Shown one piece after another: positions 47,051 through 56,633 of a stretch of DNA of 64,000 nt. The notes below the pieces were generated by a model. The model was not told the DNA's origin and made no database searches. It saw only the letters and a list, made by a program, of their open reading frames with translations. Source of the stretch: Dehalococcoidia bacterium UBA2588 (GTDB lineage: Bacteria > Chloroflexota > Dehalococcoidia > Lucifugimonadales > UBA3495); the NCBI GenBank assembly GCA_002339805.1, contig DDKW01000035.1, positions 14,307-78,306 on the forward strand. Direction: 5' to 3'. The position numbers and the translations under genes were made by a program. Position 1 is the first letter of the stretch. Each line of letters begins with the position of its first letter.

Positions 47051-47665
47051 ATGAAATTTGTGCTTCGCCATATGAAAAGTCAGGATATAGATCAGGTAAC
47101 TGGCATAGAGAAAGAAGCATTTTATCCGTTGACTATAGGAACCTCGTTCACGATTCAATTAAGGAACAAATATTCTAGATATCTTGTGATAGAAACTAGA
47201 CCAGAGTCTGCCATGTCAGCTCAATTGAGCATGGTAGCAGGTTTATTTGGTATAATAAGGAACTTATTCATTAAGTCTCCTTCTGAGGCCGTTAATATAG
47301 CGGGTTATGTGGGTATATGGTTTCAAGGCAGTGAAGGGCATATATCAGAAATAGCGGTTAAGAAAAGATTTAGAGGAAAAGGATTAGGTGAATTGTTATT
47401 GATAGGAGCAATACGCATATCGATTAGTAATGGTTTACAGATGATGGGGCTGGAAGTAAGAGCGTCCAATGTCCAGGCACAGAAGCTGTATCAGAAATAT
47501 TACTTTCAAGAAAATGGTATTCGCAAGGGATATTATTCTAATGATAAAGAAGATGCGGTTATTATGGCTACAGAATTGATCCACAGTAATGATTATCAGC
47601 GTAAGTTTCTAGATAGACAAAGGCAATATTTAGACTCAGGGAAACAGCTAAATATAAATATTTGA
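47051..47665 (+). CDS. GNAT family N-acetyltransferase (RimI-like)
   Basis: Transfers an acetyl group from acetyl-CoA to an amine, in RimI to a protein N-terminus. The 204-residue protein has the acetyl-CoA pyrophosphate loop EIAVKKRFRGKGLGELLL, then MGLEVRASNVQAQKLYQKYYF and NGIRKGYY, which are typical of RimI-like enzymes. It is longer than E. coli RimI (148), with an insert between the first strands (residues about 50-95) and a charged tail. Target protein unknown. It precedes coaE by 28 bases. Confidence 0.88.
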   Translation: MKFVLRHMKSQDIDQVTGIEKEAFYPLTIGTSFTIQLRNKYSRYLVIETRPESAMSAQLSMVAGLFGIIRNLFIKSPSEAVNIAGYVGIWFQGSEGHISEIAVKKRFRGKGLGELLLIGAIRISISNGLQMMGLEVRASNVQAQKLYQKYYFQENGIRKGYYSNDKEDAVIMATELIHSNDYQRKFLDRQRQYLDSGKQLNINI

Positions 47666-47693
47666 GTAACATAATTTAATTCGGTTGGTGGTT

Positions 47694-48284
47694 ATGGTAG
47701 TTATAGGTCTCACTGGAGGAATTGCGACTGGTAAAAGCGAAGCATCTAGAATGCTGCAAGAATTGGGAGCTGCCATCATTAATGCAGACCTGATAGGGCA
47801 TGAAGCGTACCGTCAAGGCTCAGTTGGGTGGGAAAGTGTCGTTCAGGCATTCGGTAAAGGGATCCTAGATGAAAGTAATGAGATTGATCGAGCCAAGTTA
47901 GGCGCAATTGTATTTTCAGATGAATCAGAGCTACAAAAGCTGAATGAAATCATGCATCCGATTATGGAAAGACTTGTCGAGGAAAACATTGCAGAGTACA
48001 AAGAATCTGGCAATGAAATCATAGTAGTAGAAGCAGCGCTGATGTTCGAAGCAGGATGGAACAAATTGGTTGATACAGTATGGACTACAGACGCTTCCCA
48101 AGAAACAGTAATTTCCAGACTAGAATTACGAAATGGGTTAAGTCGGTCGGAATCGAAAAAACGAATAGATTCTCAAATGAATCGAGAAGACAGGCTAGCA
48201 AAATCAGATGTGATTTTATCAAATACAGGTGACCTAAATGCATTTAAAAATGTTATATTAGATGCTTGGTCAGGAATAAACTAA
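47694..48284 (+). CDS. coaE: Dephospho-CoA kinase
   Basis: Last step of coenzyme A synthesis, phosphorylating the ribose 3'-hydroxyl. The 196-residue protein has the P-loop GLTGGIATGKSEASRML, INADLIGHEAY, and the LID region with RxxxQ (SKKRIDSQMNREDRL). I take the ATG at 47694 over TTG three codons earlier. It is followed by the CbbQ-like gene after about 20 bases; a CoA pyrophosphatase gene lies one gene further on. Confidence 0.94.
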   Translation: MVVIGLTGGIATGKSEASRMLQELGAAIINADLIGHEAYRQGSVGWESVVQAFGKGILDESNEIDRAKLGAIVFSDESELQKLNEIMHPIMERLVEENIAEYKESGNEIIVVEAALMFEAGWNKLVDTVWTTDASQETVISRLELRNGLSRSESKKRIDSQMNREDRLAKSDVILSNTGDLNAFKNVILDAWSGIN

Positions 48285-48304
48285 AAAGGTAAGGAAGATA
48301 AGAA

Positions 48305-49201
48305 ATGGTAGATGGAACAAGGTCAGAGCCTAAAGAATACGCAATCGAAGAATTTCTGATAAAGGAAAAACCATATTATAAACCGGTTGGTGATGAAGAA
48401 GATCTATTCAACGCGGCATATAATCAGCATATACCCTTGCTCTTAAAAGGCCCAACAGGTTGTGGGAAAACAAGGTTCGTTGAGTATATGGCTTGGAAAC
48501 TTGGTAGACCTATGACAGTTGTAAAAAAGAATGGAGCTCAAAGCAAGGCAAATGAAGCACAAAAGCAGATTCCGTTAGTTACAATAGCTTGTCATGAAGA
48601 CCTCACAGCGAGCGACTTGGTGGGTAGGTATTTGCTTGATGCTGAAGGAACAAAATGGATAGATGGACCGATGACTCGAGCAGTTAAGAATGGAGCCATA
48701 TTGTATTTAGACGAAGTAGTGGAAGCTAGAAAAGACACTACCGTATTGATTCATCCTCTTACTGATCATCGTAGAGTCTTACCAGTGGAAAAGACCGGCA
48801 CTATTATTGAGGCAGACGATAGGTTTCTACTATGCATCTCCTACAATCCTCACTACCAAAGTGCGCTAAAAGATATAAAACAAAGCACACGTCAGAGATT
48901 TATATCTGTTGAATTCGATTATCCTCCTGTGGATGTTGAAGCAGAAATAGTTTTTCAAGAAAGTGGTTGTACTGAAGATGAAGCAATGTCACTGGCGCGA
49001 CTAGGAGAAAAAATCAGGCATCTTAGAGACAGTGGATTGCAGGAAGGAGCGAGTACTAGACTTCTGATTTATGCTGGACGGTTAATTAAAGAAGGAATAA
49101 CTGCGAGAAGAGCATGCCAGGTCGCGATCGTATGGACATTAACTGATGAACCAGAGCTCCAGAGGAGTATAGAAGAAGTAGTCTCTTCGATATTCGAGTA
49201 A
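48305..49201 (+). CDS. MoxR-like AAA+ ATPase, CbbQ/NirQ/NorQ family
   Basis: Hexameric AAA+ remodelling ATPase of 298 residues. It has Walker A GPTGCGKTRFVEYMAWKLG, Walker B AILYLDEVVEARKD, the Arg-bearing STRQRFISVEFDYP segment and the CbbQ C-terminal domain (STRLLIYAGRLIKEG). Family members pair with a von Willebrand protein (CbbO/NorD) to activate Rubisco or nitric oxide reductase. The partner lies one gene downstream at 49797, but no Rubisco or nor genes are in the window, so the client is unknown. Confidence 0.92.
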   Translation: MVDGTRSEPKEYAIEEFLIKEKPYYKPVGDEEDLFNAAYNQHIPLLLKGPTGCGKTRFVEYMAWKLGRPMTVVKKNGAQSKANEAQKQIPLVTIACHEDLTASDLVGRYLLDAEGTKWIDGPMTRAVKNGAILYLDEVVEARKDTTVLIHPLTDHRRVLPVEKTGTIIEADDRFLLCISYNPHYQSALKDIKQSTRQRFISVEFDYPPVDVEAEIVFQESGCTEDEAMSLARLGEKIRHLRDSGLQEGASTRLLIYAGRLIKEGITARRACQVAIVWTLTDEPELQRSIEEVVSSIFE

Positions 49202-49206
49202 ATATA

Positions 49207-49800
49207 ATGGAATTTTCTGTTGGCGGATTGGGGAAAATATTATCTCAACGGCCCGTTGTAGAAGAAACAGATCATGGCGCATTCATGCCAGCTGCTGTGA
49301 TGGTGCTAGTTTATAAGAAAGATAATCAATATTGTGTGTTGTTGAACAAGAGGTCTCAATTAGTAGAACATCATAAAGGTGAAATGTCTTTCCCTGGAGG
49401 AGCTAAAGATCCGGGTGATGGTGTGTTCATAAATACAGCATTGAGAGAAACTGAAGAAGAGATGGGAATTAAAACAAAAGATATCACTGTTTTGGGCCAG
49501 CTTGATGACACCATAACCAGAAGTAATTTCGTCGTTAAAGTCTTTGTAGGCACCATCGATTATCCATATCATTTTGATCCCAGTGACATAGAAATTGCTG
49601 AGGTAGTAGAAATCCCGATATTAGATCTTATGTCGGAAGAAAACCAATATGTGGAAACTAGGTGGGATGGAGTGAATTCGTTTGACAGTGTCTCTTATGG
49701 ATATGGCGATTATTTGGTATATGGTGCAACAGCCACCATATTATCTCAGTTCCTGGATGTAGTTTCTGATAATTTTAGTTTGGAGGGACAGGTCAATTGA
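49207..49800 (+). CDS. NUDIX hydrolase, CoA pyrophosphatase type
   Basis: Probably hydrolyses coenzyme A or related pyrophosphates. The 197-residue protein has the CoA-type signature LLNKRSQLVEHHKGEMSFPG followed by a NUDIX box GGAKDPGD...ALRETEEEMG. The first Glu of the standard box is Asp here, while the catalytic RETEEE part is intact. It sits between the two halves of the CbbQ/CbbO-like pair, overlapping the latter by four bases (TTGA), so the three are one transcription unit. Confidence 0.88.
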   Translation: MEFSVGGLGKILSQRPVVEETDHGAFMPAAVMVLVYKKDNQYCVLLNKRSQLVEHHKGEMSFPGGAKDPGDGVFINTALRETEEEMGIKTKDITVLGQLDDTITRSNFVVKVFVGTIDYPYHFDPSDIEIAEVVEIPILDLMSEENQYVETRWDGVNSFDSVSYGYGDYLVYGATATILSQFLDVVSDNFSLEGQVN

Positions 49801-52800
49801 GTACAGAGGCTTGGAAAGAATTAGAGTCCTCTTTGAATACTTTGCCGGGTTCAGTAAGTGATGCTTACGAAGAATCCAAGGTTTCAATGAGCGAAATTTT
49901 TAGCGATGATGAGCTTTTATTGTGGGGCAAAGAAGGCTTGGCTATAGGAACTCAGACAGTCCGGTCTTGGGAGGCAGCAATCGAATATTTTAATGTAAGC
50001 GCTATGGTTGTTAAATCGCTTGCATTTCCGTCATTTATGCAGTGGGCCAGATGCGGGACACATTTGTCTCAAGATGCTCCTTCTTTAGCTTCTGCATTTT
50101 TCTCAGTAAGTCCATCTATCGTGACTAATCTTCGGCCGCAATACATACCTCGATGGGTAGGTCTAGGAAGAGGATTGTACAAAGGGACATGGAAATCTGG
50201 TAATTTGGCAAGTAAATTTTTTGAATGTAGCCCTGAACTAGTGAGAAACTTACCTTTTTGGGATGTTGAAATATTCGCTTCTTTACTAGAGTCAATTTCA
50301 GGAAAATCATACGAAGTAGCAGCAGACTGTTTGGATTTGGGAACGACAGTTCTCCCCGCTATGGGTAGGGAACGTGAAGTGTTCCTGTCGATGCTTCGGT
50401 CGTTGACTGACACCAGTTGGAGGGAAGTAAAGAGTTGCCTTGAGATAGTGCCAAAAGTTGCAAAAGACGTGGAAGATATGCAAATAGGTAGGTTCCTCAA
50501 ACTTGGTGAAAAACTTGCTAAATCCGGCATGAAAGATACCTCGAGGTTCATGGCTGATGGCACTCAAGCTTTGAGCGGAGTACAACCGAACACGCACGGC
50601 AAGATCCTTGATTTATGCGAGACGTTGGTAGAAGTTGAATATGACGCTGTGCAACCATTTCTTAAGAGTCTAGAGACAGTTCTTGCTGGAATAACTATTA
50701 TTCAATTAGATCAATGGTTTCAGACGGGCTTGAACTTGATCAAAGAAAATAAAGAAGCAGGGTTAGCATTCTTTAAAATTGAATCCAATACTTCCGAGTC
50801 TGTCTTAAAAACATTATCTTCTAGTATAGATTTAGATGTTATTAAAGGAATAGTTACGCTTTATTGCACGGCATTGACCGGCCAGGATATCGAAATTAGT
50901 AATAGCCAAGAGCTCGTAGACAAAGGAATTGGATGGGTAGATGAGAGTTGGGCTTCCACAGACGGGACGCAAGTCTTTTTGCCTGCAGTGGTAGATCAAT
51001 ACGACGATAAACAGTCAAATTTTTCTTGGTTCAAAGTGATTGCTACTCATCAAGTCGGAAGATTGGAATTTGGTAGTTTTGAATTTGAATTTGATACAGA
51101 AGCGAAAGTGTTTACTAACCGTAGGGTGGATGCAGAGAAAGCCCAAGCCGAGAAGCTAACTAAATTAGGACAGCCTGATGAAGTAGGGAATGTTAGAACT
51201 TACACAGACATTGGGAAATTCCTTAATTTGTTTGATGAGACCAAATTGGCTTTCGATATTTTTACTGTTATGGAAGATTGTAGGTTAGATTATCTGATCA
51301 AGACATTATACCCAGGAATTAAGGCATCAACAAAACAGGTACAAGAAGATGCGATATTGAAAAGACCTGAGATAACAGAATTACCATTGAAAGAGGCTAT
51401 GATTGAATTGTTGATACGTTTCAGCTTGGATCAATTCAATGACCTAAAAGTTCCAGAAGAATATGAAGATGTAGTAATTACTTTGGCAAACTTGGTACAC
51501 ACACTTGGAAACTCTGAATCGACTGTAGAAGATTCAGCAGAAGCCACGATCAGAGCGTACGAACTGATTTCTAAGGTTATTAATGAAACAAAACCAGAAG
51601 AAGAATGGAAAGATGAGGATTTGGAAGATCAATTAGAAGATTTTGATGAAGATGAATTCGAATCTTTAGTGGAGAAAATGCAACAATCATTGGAAATGAG
51701 TGGCGAAGATGGAGAAGGTGATCCTTATGACTCGCCATCACCTGTGGAATATCGAGGAGATTTTAAGCCAGAAATGGTACAGTTGATCTCTAAATTGCAA
51801 AATGATGCTTCTGAACCTGGGGAAAACCAACCTTTGTCTCAAGAAGAGTTAGAACAATTGTTACAGGAGACTGATGAGTTAGAACTGGATGCGGAACAAG
51901 GTGAAATTGATGCTGGGATGTTTGCTGCTTGGGTTGAAAACATCATGAAAGAGGCTGGTATGCCTCCTCCAGAAGGAGAACCCGGAGATGGGCAATCCCC
52001 TGTATTATCGAGTGCGGAAGAGGAAGGAGAGCTCGAAGCTCAAGAACCTAAAACCTATGCTTATGATGAATGGGATTTTAGAGCGGGAGACTATAAACCA
52101 AGATGGTGCATAGTAAAAGAAAAAACCTTGGAAGAAGGCGAGCAATCTTTTTATACAGAGGCTTTAAATAACTACTCGGGTTTACTTGCCCATATTAAAC
52201 GTCAATTTGAACTTATAATGCCAGAAACGTGGAGGAAAACTTACAGATTAGTTGATGGAGAAGATATTGACTTAAATGCTGCAATCGAAGCAATTTCAGA
52301 TTTAAGAATGGGAGTACCCCCAGAAGACAAGATATACTGGAGACGCAATAAAGTGGAGAGAGATGTAGCCGCCGTATTCTTGCTAGACATGAGTGCATCA
52401 ACCGCTGAAGCGATTGATGAAGGCAGACAGAACTCAGACGACACAGATGCTCCAGATGACCCAGTTGAATATATGGTATGGCTTAGGAGAAGGAGAGAGG
52501 GCCTGACTAGGCGAAATTACAAAAGGATTATAGATTTAGAGAAAGAGAGCGCGGCACTGATTATACAGGCGATAGAATCCATTGGAGATCAATACGGTAT
52601 CTATGGATTTTCTGGATACGGTCGAGAAAATGTAGAATTCTATGTAATTAAAGATATAGATGAACCTTTTAATGACAAAATCAAACGAAGAATAGATAAG
52701 ATTACTCCATTGCATGCTACTCGAATGGGTGCTTCAATACGGCATGCTATAACGAAATTAGAAAATAAAGACGCTACCACGAAGATAATGTTTTTGATCA

Positions 52801-53048
52801 GTGATGGGAGACCCCAAGATAGAGGATATAGTAGGGAAGGGGTAGAGAAAGAATATGCCGTCCATGATACACATCAGGCTCTAATAGAGGCACGTCGGAA
52901 AAATATAATTCCGTTCTGTCTTACGGTGGATAAGGCTGGTCATGATTATCTCAAAGAAATGTGTGGAGACATGGGGTATGAAGTTTTGGATAATATATGG
53001 TCTCTTCCTGAACGACTACCTATGGTCTATCGAAACTTAACCAAGTAG
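49797..53048 (+). CDS. CbbO/NorD-like protein with C-terminal von Willebrand A domain
   Basis: A 1083-residue adaptor for the CbbQ-like ATPase. Residues 1 to about 360 are helical repeats of about 35 residues with recurring W..G..L and FF.(C/S)SP..V patterns. A middle region (about 400-600) matches the NorD/CbbO core. An acidic, low-complexity stretch follows (about 600-750). The vWA domain (about 855-1083) holds the MIDAS motif DMSAST near residue 863 and a second metal-site segment HATRMGASIR. The TTG start is supported by GGAGGG nine bases upstream and the four-base overlap with the NUDIX gene. It is longer than classical CbbO (about 780), because of the repeats. Confidence 0.9.
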   Translation: MSTEAWKELESSLNTLPGSVSDAYEESKVSMSEIFSDDELLLWGKEGLAIGTQTVRSWEAAIEYFNVSAMVVKSLAFPSFMQWARCGTHLSQDAPSLASAFFSVSPSIVTNLRPQYIPRWVGLGRGLYKGTWKSGNLASKFFECSPELVRNLPFWDVEIFASLLESISGKSYEVAADCLDLGTTVLPAMGREREVFLSMLRSLTDTSWREVKSCLEIVPKVAKDVEDMQIGRFLKLGEKLAKSGMKDTSRFMADGTQALSGVQPNTHGKILDLCETLVEVEYDAVQPFLKSLETVLAGITIIQLDQWFQTGLNLIKENKEAGLAFFKIESNTSESVLKTLSSSIDLDVIKGIVTLYCTALTGQDIEISNSQELVDKGIGWVDESWASTDGTQVFLPAVVDQYDDKQSNFSWFKVIATHQVGRLEFGSFEFEFDTEAKVFTNRRVDAEKAQAEKLTKLGQPDEVGNVRTYTDIGKFLNLFDETKLAFDIFTVMEDCRLDYLIKTLYPGIKASTKQVQEDAILKRPEITELPLKEAMIELLIRFSLDQFNDLKVPEEYEDVVITLANLVHTLGNSESTVEDSAEATIRAYELISKVINETKPEEEWKDEDLEDQLEDFDEDEFESLVEKMQQSLEMSGEDGEGDPYDSPSPVEYRGDFKPEMVQLISKLQNDASEPGENQPLSQEELEQLLQETDELELDAEQGEIDAGMFAAWVENIMKEAGMPPPEGEPGDGQSPVLSSAEEEGELEAQEPKTYAYDEWDFRAGDYKPRWCIVKEKTLEEGEQSFYTEALNNYSGLLAHIKRQFELIMPETWRKTYRLVDGEDIDLNAAIEAISDLRMGVPPEDKIYWRRNKVERDVAAVFLLDMSASTAEAIDEGRQNSDDTDAPDDPVEYMVWLRRRREGLTRRNYKRIIDLEKESAALIIQAIESIGDQYGIYGFSGYGRENVEFYVIKDIDEPFNDKIKRRIDKITPLHATRMGASIRHAITKLENKDATTKIMFLISDGRPQDRGYSREGVEKEYAVHDTHQALIEARRKNIIPFCLTVDKAGHDYLKEMCGDMGYEVLDNIWSLPERLPMVYRNLTK

Positions 53049-54257
53049 TTTTGCTAGTTCTATCAATGCAGTGTTCGCGGCTCTGCGTTTTATGGTGATT
53101 CTTCTCGCTGGCACATTGATTGGTATTTCAGAAATTGTGTTTGGCCCAACTATGGATATATGAAGATTTGCGGATTGCACAGTGGTGTTGTTACTAGGTT
53201 CAGTTTCTCCAATAATCCCTATGCCTAAATCTGACCCCATTTCTTTCTTTATAAGCTTTGCCATATCGGTAGCTGTTTGTTGATTGATCCTGGCATCAGC
53301 CGGAACGTTATTGTCATGGAGTCCCAAATGTTCTGTGTCTGCTTGACCTGTAATAAGGCCCCCCTTGTAGAAAACATCATGGCTCGGGATCTGTGTTATC
53401 AGATCGGATAACATTCCTCCTGTACAAGCGTCCCAAGTTGAAACTGTAAGATTTTGCTGCCTTAGGAGCTGGTAGCAAGATTGCGCTGGTGTATCAGTGT
53501 CATATCCCCATATGTATTCACTTAATTGAGATGTGATAGATTTTTCCATTGGAGTAAGTAAGTCCAGGGCTTCTTTCTCAGTATCACCTTTGGATATTAT
53601 GCGTAAATGTATGCCATCTTGTTTTGAATATATACCAAGGTATGGGTTTATTTGTCCAAAATGTTCTGTGAGTATTTCATCTATACGGCCTTCTGACATG
53701 CCTAAGGTTTTGATGGTTCTAGTAATTGTTATTTCCCCAGTGGTTTTTTGCCGTAATTGCGGCTCGATTTGTTCTAGCCATAAAGGATTCATTTCACCCG
53801 GAGGACCTGGGAGGTTAATGATCGTTTTGCCATGTTTTTCAGACCACCACCCGGGTGCAGTTCCATATTTGTTTGGAATAAATTGTGCTGATGGGATTAG
53901 CTGGGCTTGTTTTATATTGGTTTTAGGCATTACTTGCCCTCTGGATTGGAAATATTCTTCAAGTTGTTTGACTATTTCAACCTGGACACTAGGTTTTTCT
54001 TCTAATACTTGTGCAACAGCTTCTCGTGTGAGGTCATCTTGAGTAGGGCCTAGTCCACCAGTAGTTATAACGATATCGGACCTGGAAAGGGCTAGTGACA
54101 TAGTCTCAACTAACCTGTGGATGTCATCGCCTACGATAGAAATTTGATTTAGTGAAATTCCTAATCTTGGAAGCCTAGTTGCTATCCACGCAGCATTAGA
54201 ATCTGTGAGCTCCCCCATCAATAATTCGTGACCAATTGATAGTATGTCGGCTTTCAT
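53037..54257 (-). CDS. cinA: CinA family protein with degenerate amidohydrolase domain
   Basis: The 406-residue protein has an intact N-terminal MoaB/MogA-like domain (SIGHELLMGELTDSNAAWI, ITTGGLGPTQDDLTREA, INLPGPPGEM) of the ADP-ribose/NMN-related CinA type, a KH-like middle, and a CinA_C domain. In the last domain the catalytic motif, normally ESCTGG, is DACTGG at 276-281, so the nucleophilic Ser is Ala277, and the TGIAGP loop reads GETEPSN. NMN amidase activity is therefore unlikely. It overlaps the end of the CbbO-like gene by 12 bases, convergently. Confidence 0.9.
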   Translation of the reverse strand: MKADILSIGHELLMGELTDSNAAWIATRLPRLGISLNQISIVGDDIHRLVETMSLALSRSDIVITTGGLGPTQDDLTREAVAQVLEEKPSVQVEIVKQLEEYFQSRGQVMPKTNIKQAQLIPSAQFIPNKYGTAPGWWSEKHGKTIINLPGPPGEMNPLWLEQIEPQLRQKTTGEITITRTIKTLGMSEGRIDEILTEHFGQINPYLGIYSKQDGIHLRIISKGDTEKEALDLLTPMEKSITSQLSEYIWGYDTDTPAQSCYQLLRQQNLTVSTWDACTGGMLSDLITQIPSHDVFYKGGLITGQADTEHLGLHDNNVPADARINQQTATDMAKLIKKEMGSDLGIGIIGETEPSNNTTVQSANLHISIVGPNTISEIPINVPARRITIKRRAANTALIELAKLLG

Positions 54258-54264
54258 GATTTTA

Positions 54265-54810
54265 CTAATTGCTGGGTGTGTACGGAGGATTTACTGCAAG
54301 TTCATTAATAACTCGAGCCCACATTTCAGCTACAGTGAAAATACTTGTTTCGTCAATAAGTTTTACGTATTGATTTTCATTATTTGGTGTAGTGTCTCCT
54401 AAATGAAATTCGAAGACATGACCTCCTTTTTCAGTCACTTTTATGATTGACTGTGGAGGATCTAAACCGTAGGAAGATAAAGGCTCTTTGACATCTATTA
54501 ATTCTCGGTTAATCTGAGGTCCGCCCAGCAAGAAGGGAGTCCCACTCCATTTAGGTCCGTACACTTGCACAGGAGGATCTCCGTCTATAAGCCATATCCA
54601 TGATGTGCTTCCTGGGGGGCTATTTTTTATAAATTTGACGTGATCTTCTTTGTATTGGACCTCTATTTCTACAATGTCTGAATCAGAAATTTTATATAAC
54701 CATTCTCTAGCGACGTGTTCTTCATCCGGTTTGTTAGCCCAGTAGAATGCGGCTGTTGCTCCAACAATGGCAAGAACAACAACTAGCATGATTGTCAATC
54801 TGAAATTCAT
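54265..54810 (-). CDS. DUF4340 domain protein, ABC cassette partner
   Basis: A 181-residue protein with one N-terminal membrane anchor (residues about 5-27, MNFRLTIMLVVVLAIVGATA) and an extracytoplasmic domain of the DUF4340 type. It follows the GldG-like gene by one base and ends the four-gene ABC cassette 57378-58337, 56634, 54812, 54265. DUF4340 genes commonly sit downstream of gldG-like genes; the molecular role is not established. Confidence 0.82.
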   Translation of the reverse strand: MNFRLTIMLVVVLAIVGATAAFYWANKPDEEHVAREWLYKISDSDIVEIEVQYKEDHVKFIKNSPPGSTSWIWLIDGDPPVQVYGPKWSGTPFLLGGPQINRELIDVKEPLSSYGLDPPQSIIKVTEKGGHVFEFHLGDTTPNNENQYVKLIDETSIFTVAEMWARVINELAVNPPYTPSN

Positions 54811-54811
54811 G

Positions 54812-56632
54812 CTACCTCCTTACCCACCACATGGACAATGCTGCTAATGCTAACAGGCCGGGAAGTATGAACCAAGACGAAAATCGTACAAAGTCGTATT
54901 CGTTAGCATCCAAGTTGAACTCTCTATACACGAATGCTCTGTCTCTGATTGAAATCAAAGAATAATCTCCTAACACATAATTCACAGTGTTTAATAGCAG
55001 ATTGGTCCCACTTCCTCTGGATAGAAAAGTATTTGATGCGAAATCTGAGTCTCCAAATATTGCCACATGGGTAAGTTGATTCGGGTCTGGAGGTGCTGTT
55101 AATGGAGTAGAGCCAAGTTGGCCTACCGCCAGCATATACGCGGATGAGAAGAATGGTCCCATAGGATCAGCATTTTCTTCTCCTGGGGGAATAGGGTCAG
55201 TTCGATCTGGATCATCAATTAAGAAACTAAGAGGAGATGTTACAGTCAGAGGTACGGGCCATCTTAGCTCGTCTTGTACAGGTACTAAAGCTGTTGTGCC
55301 TGGCATGTAAACTTGTCCTAATTGACCGCTCTCTGGGCTAGTAATGCTACGAAGTGCATCCACCATAATAGTGGCCTGGTCCGGAGGGAGTAATTCGAAA
55401 TCTTCTGCCCGGATTTGATTCAGGTTCATAGGTTCTGCTCTCAAGATATTAGGGTTGTCTGTGACCCCTAATTCTAGGTCTAAAATGTAACCTGGTTGCA
55501 ATATAATACCCCACATTGCCATTAACGCTCGGAAAGACTCAGGGGTATCAGGTTCCCCTAAAAATATCAGGCGACTAGACTCACGTCTTTCGGAGTCATC
55601 TGGGTTCTTGCCTTGCAGAAATTTATGAATTGTTTGGGCATGAGAATCAGGCAATTCAATCGTTGGGCCAGGAATAACTAGTAAAGCTGCATCATCTGGG
55701 ACGAATACGTTGTCATCTGTAGGGTCCCATTTTAAAATTTCAGTGTTGTAATTGTCCTGGTTTAAGACTTCTTTGAATGTGGAGTATCCCTTGGCAGAAG
55801 AGCTTAAAATGGATTTTTCTCCATGGCCTTCCAAGAAGTATATGGTTTTTTGTCCCTTGCTTGTTGCGATTAGCATGCTAGTGTATAAATCTTGCTCTAA
55901 CTCACTATAATCTACGTCACTAGGTTGAACGATGGATGTGAGTTCGCCGCTATCTGTATATACTACGATTGATTCATATGCATTCACTCCATATGATCTC
56001 GCTAGATCTGGTTCAAGATCAGGGTCTCTAATTTCATAAGTGAATTTATTAGATCTTTTAGAAAATTCGCTAAGCATGTCAGAAGCTTTGCTGAAACGAG
56101 TGATAGCATCTACATTTTCGCTGATGTCTGACGGATAGAACGCTATCGCCTTGACAGGCGTATCTAGTTCATTCAGTAATTCTTTCGTGCTAGGGGCTAA
56201 GCTAAATTGGTTGTTTGCAGTTAGGTCGAAGCGCTGATTGTTTTCAATTGAGAGAAGGTTAAGTATTATAACAATTATGACGAAAGCACTAATCATGATT
56301 AGTGTGTTGGTGCCATATTTCCCGCTCCTGCTAAGGAAAGCTGAGGTTACTTTGCTAAGAGAAATAGCTCCCATCCCAAATAACAGGACAATTCCAAGGC
56401 CTATCAGCACTAGCGCGTAGGGTGCTAATGTATCGATAAACAGGAGAATTATAATTCCTAGAAGTAATGAGACTACCGCTCCAATTAATATAGGGTTTGA
56501 GTAGTTACTTAATAATTCTACTAATCCACTAATTCGACTTTGGGTTCCGACATTTTCTGGATCTGATTGAGCGACGCGTTCAGCTCTACTGAGACGCCGC
56601 CAGTCTCTGTTTTGATTGTTACCGTTCTGCAC
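54812..56632 (-). CDS. GldG-like ABC auxiliary protein
   Basis: A 606-residue membrane protein. Three hydrophobic segments lie near the N-terminus (about 40-105 and 110-135), followed by the GldG-family start of the extracytoplasmic domain NQRFDLTANNQFSLAPSTKELL, a long soluble region with EGHGEKSI and FGDSDFASNTFL motifs, and a C-terminal membrane helix ending WWVRR. In Flavobacteria GldA-GldF-GldG form an ABC system required for gliding; in other phyla the same set is of unknown role. It starts one base after the permease gene. Confidence 0.87.
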   Translation of the reverse strand: MQNGNNQNRDWRRLSRAERVAQSDPENVGTQSRISGLVELLSNYSNPILIGAVVSLLLGIIILLFIDTLAPYALVLIGLGIVLLFGMGAISLSKVTSAFLSRSGKYGTNTLIMISAFVIIVIILNLLSIENNQRFDLTANNQFSLAPSTKELLNELDTPVKAIAFYPSDISENVDAITRFSKASDMLSEFSKRSNKFTYEIRDPDLEPDLARSYGVNAYESIVVYTDSGELTSIVQPSDVDYSELEQDLYTSMLIATSKGQKTIYFLEGHGEKSILSSSAKGYSTFKEVLNQDNYNTEILKWDPTDDNVFVPDDAALLVIPGPTIELPDSHAQTIHKFLQGKNPDDSERRESSRLIFLGEPDTPESFRALMAMWGIILQPGYILDLELGVTDNPNILRAEPMNLNQIRAEDFELLPPDQATIMVDALRSITSPESGQLGQVYMPGTTALVPVQDELRWPVPLTVTSPLSFLIDDPDRTDPIPPGEENADPMGPFFSSAYMLAVGQLGSTPLTAPPDPNQLTHVAIFGDSDFASNTFLSRGSGTNLLLNTVNYVLGDYSLISIRDRAFVYREFNLDANEYDFVRFSSWFILPGLLALAALSMWWVRR

Positions 56633-56633
56633 T

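Noticed and set aside
50069-50563. 164-codon minus-strand frame inside the CbbO-like gene
   Set aside because: It is antisense to a long gene with clear motifs and shows no ribosome site or recognisable domain.
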